The notes under the pieces are model-generated. The model saw nothing but the letters and a program-made list of their open reading frames with translations, had not been told where the DNA came from and made no database searches. This document shows, piece after piece, positions 52,808-61,291 of a stretch of DNA of 64,000 nt. The stretch spans positions 1-64,000 of the forward strand of contig JAFZQO010000023.1 in the NCBI GenBank assembly GCA_017620335.1, read 5' to 3'. Position 1 is the stretch's first letter; every line of letters starts with the position of its first letter. Source of the stretch: Bacteroidales bacterium. GTDB lineage: Bacteria > Bacteroidota > Bacteroidia > Bacteroidales > UBA932. A program made the translations under genes and the position numbers.

Positions 52808-52885
52808 CCCGCAGGTTACCATGTTTTTTGCCTGACGTGCGGGCATTTCCCGCAGGTTATGGCGTTTTTGGGGATAACGTGCGGG
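52808..52885. repeat. Two tandem imperfect hairpin repeats (CCCGCA...TGCGGG)
   Basis: Unit 1 (52808-52843) and unit 2 (52849-52885) each begin CCCGCAGGTTA and end ACGTGCGGG, with different T-rich centres. Each unit can fold on its CCCGCA/TGCGGG ends. They sit in the 295-base gap (52602-52896) between two minus-strand genes. An open frame across this gap is not credible as a gene. Function is unknown. Confidence 0.6.
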
Positions 52886-52896
52886 TAGGGAGTCGG

Positions 52897-53949
52897 TCAG
52901 AGAGAGGAGATGACGCGGAGGACGAAGAGGAGGGTTTGCGCGAGGGCGTCGCAGACTGAGACAAGGAGGGGAGGGCAGCCGCCGAGGCCCTGGAGGGCGA
53001 TGGCGGTGACACTGGCCGCTATGAACGCGGAGGTCAGGGGCAGCGCCAGCAGGTTGGTCAGGATGAAATACCTGGGAAAGCTGTGGAAACGTATCCAGGC
53101 CAGGGGTGCGGTGAATACTTGGCAGGATACGGCCAGTGCGGTACCGTTCCAGATGCGGCGCAGTATAAGGCTGAACCCTTCAGGATACCAGGCGGAGAGC
53201 CGGGGGTAAAGGAGGACTATCCCGGTCATGGCGAGGTATGAAAGCTGGAATCCGAGGCTGCCTATGACCTGAGGTTCCAGTGCAAGTTGGACAGTAAGGG
53301 CCGCCATCAGGGTACGTGAAGGGCTGGTGCGGCGTTCGGGGAACATCGCGCAGGTCTCCCGGATGAGTATGAAAAGGAAGGCCCGGACTATGGAAGGGCC
53401 GGCGCCGGTGGCGAGCGTGTAGCATCCTGCGAGCAGGATGCAGGACACGCTGCGCACGCGCCGGGCCGGGACGCTGTTGCCGAAGACCGAGAGCAGGCGG
53501 CTGACGATAAGGTAGATGACGCCGAGATGCAGCCCGCTCAGGGCGAGGATGTGCGAGGCTCCGCTGTCGCGGAAGGCGGCCGTCTGCTCCGCGGTAAGGC
53601 CGCTGCGGTCTCCTGTCAGCAGCGCCAGGATCAGGACTCTTGTAGTATTACTGTCGACTGGGAGAGAGCCGATCAGGCGTCTGAGCCTGCCGAGGGCCCG
53701 GGAACTCAGGTCTGTCAGCGGACCCGGTCCGGAAGGGGGCCTGAGTCCTGAGGAAAGGAAACAGAATAAGCCGAGGAGGAAGAAAAGCGCACAGTAGGGG
53801 AGGATCCCGGTGCGCTTCCGGACGGAGACGAAGGCGAGCAGGCCCGCGGCCGCGGCGAGGGCCGCGCCGGCGGCTCCGCCGCCCGCGGCACCCGCCATCG
53901 CGGCGCCCGCAGCCGTCCCCGCCGTGAACGGCAGGCACAGGACCGCCAT
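52897..53949 (-). CDS. ComEC/Rec2 competence-domain membrane protein, short form
   Basis: A 350-residue inner-membrane protein. After an Ala/Gly-rich hydrophobic start come the Competence-domain motifs: LTAEQTAAFRDSGASHILALSGLHLGVIYL, GAGPSIVRAFLFILI and LEPQVIGSLGFQLSYLAMTGI, all typical of ComEC, the DNA uptake channel. It is half the usual length: both the N-terminal OB-like DUF4131 domain and the C-terminal metallo-beta-lactamase domain are missing. Short ComEC cores occur in Bacteroidota, and transport of DNA by them is not established. I start at the ATG at 53949; the longer frame overlaps the ackA promoter. Confidence 0.85.
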   Translation of the reverse strand: MAVLCLPFTAGTAAGAAMAGAAGGGAAGAALAAAAGLLAFVSVRKRTGILPYCALFFLLGLFCFLSSGLRPPSGPGPLTDLSSRALGRLRRLIGSLPVDSNTTRVLILALLTGDRSGLTAEQTAAFRDSGASHILALSGLHLGVIYLIVSRLLSVFGNSVPARRVRSVSCILLAGCYTLATGAGPSIVRAFLFILIRETCAMFPERRTSPSRTLMAALTVQLALEPQVIGSLGFQLSYLAMTGIVLLYPRLSAWYPEGFSLILRRIWNGTALAVSCQVFTAPLAWIRFHSFPRYFILTNLLALPLTSAFIAASVTAIALQGLGGCPPLLVSVCDALAQTLLFVLRVISSL

Positions 53950-53982
53950 GTCTCCGAAGTCTTTCACAGTTACAGTCCAGTT

Positions 53983-54014
53983 TTTGCTAAAGTACTGATT
54001 ATTTTTTAACTTTG
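53983..54014 (+). promoter_or_regulatory. Consensus promoter of ackA
   Basis: TTTG (53983-53986), 20 bases, TAACTTTG (54007-54014), a perfect Bacteroidota promoter 34 bases before the ackA ATG. It lies just outside the divergent comEC start at 53949. Confidence 0.85.
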
Positions 54015-54047
54015 CACCCTCTTGAGTAATAACCAACGGAAAATTAT

Positions 54048-55262
54048 ATGATCATTCTTGTTATCAATTGCGGAAGCTCTTCCATCAAGTACCAGCTCCT
54101 GGACATGAAGAGCGATGATGTATACGACCTCCTGGCCAAGGGTATAGTCGAGAAAATCGGCCTCCCTTGCGGAAACATCACCCACAAGCCCACCGGCAAG
54201 GAAAAGATGGAGAAGGAAGTCCGCATCGAGGACCACAAGGTAGGCATGAAGCTCGTCCTCGACGCCCTCGTGGACCCCGTGCACGGCGTGCTTTCCTCCT
54301 TCGACGACATCGAGGCTGTCGGCCACCGCATCGTGCAGGGTGCAGACTTCTTCTCCGGCAGCGCCCTTGTAGACGAGGATGTCATAGCCAAGATCGAGAT
54401 CTGCTGTGACTTCGCGCCCCTCCACAACCCGGCCCACCTCCTCGGCATCCGCGCCGTGCAGCACGTCCTTCCGTCCGTGCCCCAGGTCGTCACCTTCGAC
54501 ACCGCATACCACCAGACCATGCCCGACTACGCCTACATGTACGCCCTTCCGTATGAGTATTACGAGAAGTACCGCGTCCGCAGGTACGGAGCCCACGGCA
54601 CCTCGCACCAGTTCGTCGCCTACAAGGGCGCCAGGTTCGTCGGCCTGGACATCGACAATTCCAAGATCATCACCTGCCACATCGGCAACGGCAGCTCCAT
54701 CTCCGCCATCGTGAACGGCAAGGTCGTAGACACCTCCATGGGCTTTACCCCGCTCGAGGGCATGATCATGGGCACGCGCTGCGGAAACGTCGATCCCAAC
54801 GTCGTCCCCTACATCATGAAGAAGGAGAATCTCACCCCGGACCAGATGACCGAGATCATGAACAGGAAGAGCGGCTTCCTCGGCCTCTCGGGCCTGTCTT
54901 CCGACGCCCGCGACCTCGACGCCGCCGCCAACGCCGGGAACTACCGCGCGAAGCTCGTCTTCAAGAAGCTCGCCTACGACATCATCAAGATCGTCGGTTC
55001 GTACATCGCCGTGATGGACGGCGTTGACGCCATCTTCTTCACGGCCGGCATCGGCGAGAACAACGCCCGCCTGCGCCGCCGCGTCTGCGAGAACTTCTCC
55101 TACATGGGGCTCAAGTTCGATTTCGAGGCCAATGTCACCCAGGGTAAGGACACCCTGCTGTCCACTCCCGACTCGAAGGTCAAGGTGGCCCTCATCACCA
55201 CCGACGAGGAGCTGGTCATCGCCCGCGACACGATGCGTCTCGTGTCCGCCGTCGAGGAATAG
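54048..55262 (+). CDS. ackA: Acetate kinase
   Basis: AckA converts acetyl phosphate and ADP to acetate and ATP, the main ATP-yielding end of fermentation in these bacteria. The 404-residue ASKHA-fold protein begins IILVINCGSSSIKYQLLDM, with AVGHRIVQGADFFSGS, FDTAYHQTMP, YGAHGTSHQFV, CHIGNGSSI, DTSMGFTPLEGMIMGTRCG and FTAGIGENNARLRR, all family signatures. The partner gene pta is not adjacent, unlike in many bacteria. A strong promoter precedes it. The end is two bases from the end of the serine hydrolase gene on the other strand. Confidence 0.97.
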   Translation: MIILVINCGSSSIKYQLLDMKSDDVYDLLAKGIVEKIGLPCGNITHKPTGKEKMEKEVRIEDHKVGMKLVLDALVDPVHGVLSSFDDIEAVGHRIVQGADFFSGSALVDEDVIAKIEICCDFAPLHNPAHLLGIRAVQHVLPSVPQVVTFDTAYHQTMPDYAYMYALPYEYYEKYRVRRYGAHGTSHQFVAYKGARFVGLDIDNSKIITCHIGNGSSISAIVNGKVVDTSMGFTPLEGMIMGTRCGNVDPNVVPYIMKKENLTPDQMTEIMNRKSGFLGLSGLSSDARDLDAAANAGNYRAKLVFKKLAYDIIKIVGSYIAVMDGVDAIFFTAGIGENNARLRRRVCENFSYMGLKFDFEANVTQGKDTLLSTPDSKVKVALITTDEELVIARDTMRLVSAVEE

Positions 55263-55264
55263 GT

Positions 55265-56545
55265 TTACTGCAGATAGAAAAGATTTCTCTTGGGAAGCAG
55301 GGCTGAGCATTCGGCCCTGCTTTTTTCGAACATCTCCGTGGAGTAGGGGGCCAGTCCCGACCCGCGCCAGGTGCTGGTGTTGGTGATCATGACCCAGCAT
55401 TCCCCGTCGGGGAAATACTTCACGAGGGCGCTGGTGCCGGAGAATGTGCCGGTACGCGTCCACTCGCCGGTAGGCTTGGTGTCGTTCCAGCCCAGGGAGA
55501 AAGTATCGCGGTCGAACCATTCGGTCATCCTGCGTACGCTCTCGACGCTGATGATGTCGGGGACCTGCGGACGTCCGTCGATCGTGGCCACGAAACGGCA
55601 GAGTTCGGCCGTGGAGGCGGCCCAGGCGCCGGCGCCCGACAGGGCGTGGATGTCGTTGCCGCCGTAGCAGCGCTCGACCGTGCGGCCGCTGTTGTTGTAT
55701 TCGCTGACAGGCTTGTCGTCAGGTTGGACATAGTAACGAACCTCGTCTGGATACTTGTCCTGATAATAGTTGTTCACGATGTGGAAGTCAGTACAGCCGG
55801 CCGGCTTCAGGACGTTCTCCTGCATCCAGCTTTCGTAATCCGACCCGGTGACGGCCTCGATGACCATGGACAGGAGAAGGAAGCCGAAATTGGAGTATTC
55901 CTGGGTCTCTCCCGGCACGAAGGTCAGGGGCTTTCCGATCTGGGTGCGGACGAGGGTTTCATGGTCCGGAGGCGTCGTGAGACGGTTCTGGACCATTATG
56001 GAGCGCGTACTGAACATGGGGTCGCCCCCCTTGGTGGAGAAGCCTCCCTTGTGGCGCAGCAGATGCTCTATGGTGATGTCGTAGTACAGCGAGTCCTTGA
56101 TTATGGCCGTCCATTCAGGATAGCACAGTATGCCTTCCGGACCGAAGACCTTGTCACCGAGGGAGAGGCGTCCCTGCTCCCACAGTTTCATTATGCCGAC
56201 GGCGGTGATCAGCTTGGAGACGGATGCCATCCTGAGTATGTGCCGCGGGGTCATCTCCTCCTTCTTCTCCCTGTCGGCCCAGCCGTAACCCTTGGAGAAG
56301 ACCAGCGAATCGTTCCTCATGACGGAGAGGGAGATGCCCTGGATGCCCCAGTACCTCATGAACTCGCGAACCTCGCGGTCGATGGCACGGTAAGGTTCTC
56401 CTTCGGACATCTCGTTTGTCAGGGTTTTGTTGAGGACGGCGTCGGAGGGCGGGTTCTGTGCGGGACGTCCGGCAGCCATGAGGGCCAGCGCCATGACGGC
56501 CATCGCCACGGCTGCCATGAGAGCGTATTGCTTGGGAAACCTCAT
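55265..56545 (-). CDS. Serine hydrolase of the beta-lactamase/class C family
   Basis: A 426-residue exported protein, likely membrane-anchored by residues about 8-30. It has the class C serine hydrolase motifs: SxxK in RMASVSKLITAVGIMKL, YSN in TQEYSNFGFLLLSMVIEAVTG, LLRHKGGFS where the family has HTSGL or HSGGL, and a late TRTGTFSGTSALVKYFPDG. Members include esterases, D-aminopeptidases and penicillin-binding-like proteins; activity here is unknown and antibiotic resistance should not be assumed. The start at 56545 overlaps the stop of the cytidylate kinase-like gene (ATGA), and the ATG at 56560 is an alternative. Confidence 0.85.
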   Translation of the reverse strand: MRFPKQYALMAAVAMAVMALALMAAGRPAQNPPSDAVLNKTLTNEMSEGEPYRAIDREVREFMRYWGIQGISLSVMRNDSLVFSKGYGWADREKKEEMTPRHILRMASVSKLITAVGIMKLWEQGRLSLGDKVFGPEGILCYPEWTAIIKDSLYYDITIEHLLRHKGGFSTKGGDPMFSTRSIMVQNRLTTPPDHETLVRTQIGKPLTFVPGETQEYSNFGFLLLSMVIEAVTGSDYESWMQENVLKPAGCTDFHIVNNYYQDKYPDEVRYYVQPDDKPVSEYNNSGRTVERCYGGNDIHALSGAGAWAASTAELCRFVATIDGRPQVPDIISVESVRRMTEWFDRDTFSLGWNDTKPTGEWTRTGTFSGTSALVKYFPDGECWVMITNTSTWRGSGLAPYSTEMFEKSRAECSALLPKRNLFYLQ

Positions 56546-57153
56546 CGGACCAGGCCGCACCTGCGGCCGAAATCGATGATGAAATCAGCCGTGCCTTCGA
56601 TGCCGAGGATGGACGAATCGACGCACAGGTCGTAGTTGGACGCCACGCCCCATTGTCCGAAGGTCAGGTAGTTGTAGTAGGATTCGCGGTCCCTGTCGCG
56701 CCTGGCGATGAGAGTCTCAGCCTCTTCGAGGCTTATGCCCTCCCGCTCCGCGACATCCTTCTTCCTGACTTCGAGCGGCGCGGTGATGAATACGTCGAGG
56801 CAGTCCATCTCCCTGAGGACATAGTCAGAGGCGCGTCCCACGAAAATGGCCGGGCCCTGTTTTGCGAGGTCCAGGATTACGTCGCTCTGGATCTTGAACA
56901 GCCTGTTGTCGTTGAGGTAGCTCTCCCCGCCGCCGTAGTCGTTAAGGGTGCCCACGAAGTTCAGGAGCGTGAACAGGCTCTTGTGCTCGTCCCTCTTCTC
57001 GAAGATCTCCTTGCTGAATCCGCTCTTCTGCGCAGCTTCAACGATGAGTTCATTGTCATACACGGGTATGCCGAGCCTGGCGCTCAGCGCCGCCGCGACG
57101 CGGCGGCCTCCGCTGCCGAACTGTCTGCCGATGTTGATGATGGTGTGGTTCAT
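56542..57153 (-). CDS. Cytidylate kinase-like protein
   Basis: A 203-residue P-loop NTPase fold protein. It opens INIGRQFGSGGRRVAAALSARLGIPVYDNELI, where GRQFGSGG replaces the canonical GxxGxGKS of nucleotide kinases, the mark of the cytidylate kinase-like family (PF13189). Later come AIFVGRASDYVL, DVFITAPLEVRKKDVAEREG and RRDRDRESYYNYLTFGQWG. Function is not established; it is not the housekeeping Cmk. It sits between the MATE exporter (6 bases) and the serine hydrolase (overlap), and appears to be part of their transcript. Confidence 0.85.
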   Translation of the reverse strand: MNHTIINIGRQFGSGGRRVAAALSARLGIPVYDNELIVEAAQKSGFSKEIFEKRDEHKSLFTLLNFVGTLNDYGGGESYLNDNRLFKIQSDVILDLAKQGPAIFVGRASDYVLREMDCLDVFITAPLEVRKKDVAEREGISLEEAETLIARRDRDRESYYNYLTFGQWGVASNYDLCVDSSILGIEGTADFIIDFGRRCGLVR

Positions 57154-57159
57154 GTGAGG

Positions 57160-58557
57160 TCAGGAGATTGTGCTGCCGAGCAGGGAAGGATCGTCGCCGT
57201 CCTTCAGCCTGCCGAACTTGCGGAACAGGTTGATTATCAGGATTGCGGACACTATGATGTTGAGGATGTCCGATATCGGGAAACTCATCCAGACACCCTT
57301 GTCGCCATACCACAGCGGGAGCGTGTATATGAAGGGCAGCAGGAAGATCAGCTGCCTGGTCAGGGACAGGAAGATGGACTTCTTGACCATTCCCAGGCAC
57401 TGGAAAAGATTGCCGGAGACCATTCCGAAACCCACCAAGGCGAATCCGACGTTCATGGTCTTCAGACCTCGTGCGGCCATGCCTATGAGTTCCGGATCGT
57501 TCGTGAACAGGCTCACCGCCTGGGTCGGGATGAACTCGGACACGAGGAAGCAAAGGGTTGTGGCCAGCACCTCCCATTTGGCTGTCAGTATAAATACCTC
57601 CTTCACCCTTGAGTACTGCCGTGCACCGTAGTTGTAGCCCGCGATTGGCTGCAGGCCTTGGTTGAATCCCATGCAGATCATCACGAAGAGCATAGTGATG
57701 CGGTTGACGATGCCGTAGCTGCCGATGGCGAGGTCTCCGCCGTACTTGCGCAGCTGCTGGTTGATGAACAGGGCTACGAGGCAAGCGGCGGCGTTCATGA
57801 GGAAAGGACCGAGGCCGATGGCCAGCGACTGCTTTGCGATGCGCCAGTCAAGCTGGAACAGGGGCCTGGGGAAGTGGAGGAAGTTGTCTTTCCTGGAAAG
57901 GTAGCGCATCGAGTAGGACAGGGCCATGGCCTGGCAAAGCACCGTGGCCAGGGCGGCGCCCTGTATGCCCATGTTCAGCACGAAGATGAAGATGGGGTCC
58001 AGGATGGCGTTGGACGCTACCGTGAACAGCGTGAGGCCCATGGCAAGCTTGGGATTGCCTGCGGCCCGGATTATGCCGTTGAAGCCGAAATACAGGTGCG
58101 TGATGACGTTGCCCAGCAGTATGATGAACATGTAGCTCCTGGCGAAGGGCAGGGTGTTCTCGCTCGCGCCGAAGAAGTATAGTATGGGGTTGAGGAAGCA
58201 GAGCGTTACGACCGTGAAGAGGATGCTGATGACGACGTTGAGCGTCAGGACGTTGGAGAGCACCTTCTTGGCTGTGTCGTAGTTCTTCTGTCCCAGGAGC
58301 ACCGAGATGAGCGTCATCGCGCCCACGCCCACGAGGGTGCCCAGGGCGGCGGACAGGTTCATCAGGGGGAAGGTTACCGCAAGTCCCGATATGGCGTAGG
58401 ACCCCACGTCCTTGATATGGCCGATGTATATGCTGTCGACCATGTTGTACAAGGAAGCCGCGGTCTGGGCGATGATGCCCGGGACCGCGTACATCTTGAG
58501 AAGTTTTCCGATTTTCTCCGAACCGAGCTCGGTCGGAGCAGCACCTGACATGGCCAT
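57160..58557 (-). CDS. MATE-family multidrug/metabolite exporter
   Basis: A 465-residue inner-membrane protein with 12 predicted segments in two MatE halves. It opens KIGKLLKMYAVPGIIAQTAASLYNMVDSIYIGHIKDVG, typical of MATE/DinF-like exporters, with GNVITHLYFGFNGIIRAAGNPKLAM and the second-half INQQLRKYGGDLAIGSYGIVNRI and MGFNQGLQPIAGYNYGA motifs. Transport is by sodium or proton antiport. The substrate is unknown. It follows the FKBP lipoprotein by four bases. Confidence 0.93.
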   Translation of the reverse strand: MAMSGAAPTELGSEKIGKLLKMYAVPGIIAQTAASLYNMVDSIYIGHIKDVGSYAISGLAVTFPLMNLSAALGTLVGVGAMTLISVLLGQKNYDTAKKVLSNVLTLNVVISILFTVVTLCFLNPILYFFGASENTLPFARSYMFIILLGNVITHLYFGFNGIIRAAGNPKLAMGLTLFTVASNAILDPIFIFVLNMGIQGAALATVLCQAMALSYSMRYLSRKDNFLHFPRPLFQLDWRIAKQSLAIGLGPFLMNAAACLVALFINQQLRKYGGDLAIGSYGIVNRITMLFVMICMGFNQGLQPIAGYNYGARQYSRVKEVFILTAKWEVLATTLCFLVSEFIPTQAVSLFTNDPELIGMAARGLKTMNVGFALVGFGMVSGNLFQCLGMVKKSIFLSLTRQLIFLLPFIYTLPLWYGDKGVWMSFPISDILNIIVSAILIINLFRKFGRLKDGDDPSLLGSTIS

Positions 58558-58561
58558 CTCC

Positions 58562-59584
58562 CTACTCCAGTTTCGTCCCTATCATCTCGATGTCGAAGCG
58601 CAGAGGCGTGAAACCGGGAATCATGCCATTGCCGGAGCCCTTGTAACCCAGGTCGGAATAGAAGATGCAGATGCCCTTTTCTCCCGTCCTCATCTTGGAG
58701 AGGCAGAACGAGAAACCGTCCACGAAGCCGGCTGAACCGGAACCTGTCGAGATGTCGGTGTACTCAGTGGCCATGGTCACCTTAAGGGGACCGTAACTGC
58801 CGTTCTTGCTGTAGATGCCGGCATCCTTAGCGGTCTTTTCGTCGCTGGAGTCGAATATCTGTCCGTCAAGCAGACGCCCGGTGTAGTTGATATAGACGCT
58901 GGTGCCGCCGTCGAAGCCGTTGGTATCGGATGGGGCTTTGGTCTGGATGTAATAGAAGCCGTATTTGAGCGAGTCCGGAAGTGCGTGGAGATTCCGGATC
59001 ATGTACCTGGACATGGAGTCGATCTGCCAGGAATCAATGTCGCTGATGACTTCGTGGAGCTTGACCGAAAGGATGCTGTCGTCGCCGGAAACGTTCTTGA
59101 GGTAGTCCTCCTCGGTGGAATAGCGGACGGTGGAGGTGTTGAACCATCCGGGGATGACGGCCTTCCTGGTGCCGCCGACGCGCATGGTGTTCAGCACCAT
59201 CTCCTGACCGGCGGTGAGGGCGGTGGAGTTGCGCAGCCTTACGACAGGGCCGTAATAGTTCTTCGCGGGGTCGTATGTGCCCAGCTGCTTTGCGACGGAT
59301 TCTTCCGTGGTCTCGAGGACGTTGCCTTCCAGATCCGTGGCCGTGTATGAAACGAGGGCATAGGGGTAATCCTCGGGATCCCCGGCTTCCAGCCCTGACC
59401 CGGCGGTTTCGTCAAGGATATAAATGCCCAGGCCGCTCTTTTTGGCGTCGGGATGGTTGATCTTGATCCAGGCCTCGAGATAGCGTTTCCCGGCTTCGTT
59501 GGCTCCGGTGGGTACATTCTTGGCGCACGAGGCCAGAAGTGCGGCGGCCGCCGCCGCAAGGATTATGATGTAATGTCTTTTCAT
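58562..59584 (-). CDS. Two-domain FKBP-type peptidyl-prolyl isomerase lipoprotein
   Basis: A 340-residue lipoprotein (lipobox LLASCAK, cysteine 20). Two FKBP-like domains are visible: residues about 55-175 (ALVSYTATDLEGNVLETT, VLNTMRVGGTRKAVIPGWF) and about 205-335 (VYINYTGRLLDGQIFDSSDEKTA, VDGFSFCLSKMRTGEKGICIFYSDLGY). The second has the better FKBP pattern. It would help fold periplasmic or outer-membrane proteins. It lies between the second FKBP lipoprotein and the MATE gene on one transcript. Confidence 0.88.
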   Translation of the reverse strand: MKRHYIIILAAAAAALLASCAKNVPTGANEAGKRYLEAWIKINHPDAKKSGLGIYILDETAGSGLEAGDPEDYPYALVSYTATDLEGNVLETTEESVAKQLGTYDPAKNYYGPVVRLRNSTALTAGQEMVLNTMRVGGTRKAVIPGWFNTSTVRYSTEEDYLKNVSGDDSILSVKLHEVISDIDSWQIDSMSRYMIRNLHALPDSLKYGFYYIQTKAPSDTNGFDGGTSVYINYTGRLLDGQIFDSSDEKTAKDAGIYSKNGSYGPLKVTMATEYTDISTGSGSAGFVDGFSFCLSKMRTGEKGICIFYSDLGYKGSGNGMIPGFTPLRFDIEMIGTKLE

Positions 59585-59596
59585 TTCAAATCAAAC

Positions 59597-60139
59597 CTAA
59601 TTATCTACGCTCAGCACCCAGATCCTGAACGCCAGTGGAGCGTTTGCAGGAATCGTGCCGATTTTGTTCTTGCCGAAGGCGTATTTGCCGGAGAACAGGA
59701 TATAGCACTCCTCTCCCTCGCGCACGCCCTCCATGCCGTCCCTGAGGCCCTGCAGGAGTCCCTTGTCCGTAAGGTCGAGTTCCATGACCTCGAAAACGGA
59801 GTCGTCCGAGAGCGACCATCCCGCCGAAGAGGCAAGGTCGCGGCTGTTGGTGGCGAAAAGCGAATTGCTGTTGACCGAGCCCGAGGAGAAGTTGTATCCG
59901 GCGAAGTAGACGGATGCCTTCCCGCGTGCGGTGAGTTCCGGACCTTCACCTTCAACCATCACCACGCGCGTGGCATGGCCGTTGTAAACCACCCTGACGT
60001 CCGGGACCGCCTCCGTCTGCTTCTTGACGAAGGCCTCGATCTTCTCCTCCTGTTTGGCATATATAAGTTCCCTGCTTTCCTTGGTGCAGGAGGCAAGGAC
60101 CGCCAGCGCGGCGAGAAGCATATATATCTTCAGTCTCAT
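59597..60139 (-). CDS. FKBP-type lipoprotein, single domain
   Basis: A 180-residue lipoprotein (cysteine 18 in AVLASCTKES). Residues about 55-178 match a divergent FKBP fold: VYNGHATRVVMVEGEGPELTARGKASVYFAGYNFSSG, then LLQGLRDGMEGVREGEECYILFSGKYAFG. Several active-site aromatics of FKBP12 are not obvious, so isomerase activity is uncertain. Its end is 12 bases before the two-domain FKBP gene, and its start overlaps the nrnA stop by four bases. Confidence 0.8.
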   Translation of the reverse strand: MRLKIYMLLAALAVLASCTKESRELIYAKQEEKIEAFVKKQTEAVPDVRVVYNGHATRVVMVEGEGPELTARGKASVYFAGYNFSSGSVNSNSLFATNSRDLASSAGWSLSDDSVFEVMELDLTDKGLLQGLRDGMEGVREGEECYILFSGKYAFGKNKIGTIPANAPLAFRIWVLSVDN

Positions 60140-61191
60140 CTTTCAAATCCAAAATACTCGTCCGTGACACGCTCTAGGAACGCTTCTGCCTGAGAGCGGT
60201 CAGCAATGTCCCCGGGGAAGTACAGCCTTCCTCCCGAGGCCTGCTCATGCCCGCCGCCATGGAAGTACCTTTCTGCGAGGCGGAAGGCGGAAGTACCGCG
60301 CTTCGAGCGGAGCGAAACCCTGAAGAAGCCCGAATCCTCCTTGAGGAAGATGCTGAGCCTGACCTTGTCCAAGGTAAGGGGCATGTTCACAATGCCCTCC
60401 ATCTCACCTTCGCGGATGTCGTATTCCGCCAGTTCTTCCGCACGCACCACGATGTACGAAGCGCCGTTGGGAAGTATCCGGAGCTTGTCCTTCAGCACGT
60501 ATCCCATCATCCGCAGGCGGTTCTCGCGGCAGTGGTCATAAATCTCCGAGAGTATCCCGTCGCGGTCGACCCCGGCCTCGAGCATCTTCGAGGCCATCCC
60601 GAAGGTGCCGGGGAACACGGAGTTCGCGAAATTGTTGGTGTCCGTGGTCATTCCGGCCAACAGCGCGCGGAGCACGGGCATCGGGAGCCGTCCAGCATCG
60701 TCGGTCCCTTCCAGCGCGAGCATGATCCTGAAGAGCAGCTCGCAGGTGGATGAGGTCTCCGTCTCGGAGAAGACGAGGTCGAAAAACTCCTCCCTGGGAC
60801 CGATATGGTGGTCAATCAGTATCTTCCGCGCCTTTGCTTCCTCAAGCGCCGCCTGCATGCCCTCCATCCGGTCGAAACCGCTGGCGTCCAGGCATATGAC
60901 AAGGTCGCAGTCCGCTATCCACCGGAGGGCCTCCTCGGGATCCGTGTCGTACCGAATCACCAGGCCGGGACAGCATTCCCGGGTGATGAATCCCAGGAAG
61001 TCCGGCATCCCGTTGGGGATGATAAGGCGGGCGTCCCTGCGCCCCTCGCACACGAGCCTGTAAACCATGGCCGCGGAACTGCCTATCGCATCCCCGTCGG
61101 GCCTGGTATGGGTCACGACGGCGACTCTCCCGGAGTCTTCCAGCATCTTTCCGAGCCGTATAATCTTGTCTGCGGTGACGGTTCCGGTCAT
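60136..61191 (-). CDS. DHH-family phosphoesterase, NrnA type (oligoribonuclease / pAp phosphatase)
   Basis: A 351-residue cytoplasmic phosphoesterase. The DHH domain has VAVVTHTRPDGDAIGSSAAMVY, CLDASGFDRM and the DHH motif in ILIDHHIGP, followed by GMTTDTNNFANS. The DHHA1 domain shows RSKRGTSAFRLAERYFHGGGHEQASGGRL, with the GGGH motif. This is the NrnA layout, which degrades short RNA and 3'-phosphoadenosine 5'-phosphate. A minus-strand TAAATTTG box at 61217-61210 overlaps the upstream ATG at 61212, so I use the ATG at 61191. It heads the minus-strand run to the serine hydrolase. Confidence 0.9.
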   Translation of the reverse strand: MTGTVTADKIIRLGKMLEDSGRVAVVTHTRPDGDAIGSSAAMVYRLVCEGRRDARLIIPNGMPDFLGFITRECCPGLVIRYDTDPEEALRWIADCDLVICLDASGFDRMEGMQAALEEAKARKILIDHHIGPREEFFDLVFSETETSSTCELLFRIMLALEGTDDAGRLPMPVLRALLAGMTTDTNNFANSVFPGTFGMASKMLEAGVDRDGILSEIYDHCRENRLRMMGYVLKDKLRILPNGASYIVVRAEELAEYDIREGEMEGIVNMPLTLDKVRLSIFLKEDSGFFRVSLRSKRGTSAFRLAERYFHGGGHEQASGGRLYFPGDIADRSQAEAFLERVTDEYFGFER

Positions 61192-61209
61192 ATCAGCTTT
61201 TTTCAGTCG

Positions 61210-61257
61210 CAAATTTACAAAGAATATTGCATTTCATAAATCATTTTTATAACTTTG
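61210..61257. promoter_or_regulatory. Divergent promoters for nrnA and the 231-residue gene
   Basis: On the plus strand ATTG (61226-61229), 20 bases, TAACTTTG (61250-61257) faces the 231-residue gene. On the minus strand TAAATTTG (61217-61210) faces nrnA. The minus box overlaps the first possible nrnA ATG and so decides its start. Confidence 0.65.
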
Positions 61258-61291
61258 TCCGACATTTGATTATAATAAAAACTCAAAAATA

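Noticed and set aside
52682-52888. 68-residue open frame in the flavodoxin-comEC gap, starting at TTG
   Set aside because: It runs through the tandem hairpins, has no recognisable domain or ribosome site, and its string looks like repeat-derived translation.
55265-56545. Beta-lactamase resistance gene
   Set aside because: It has SxxK and YSN motifs but sits in a housekeeping run and lacks close beta-lactamase features; it is a general serine hydrolase.
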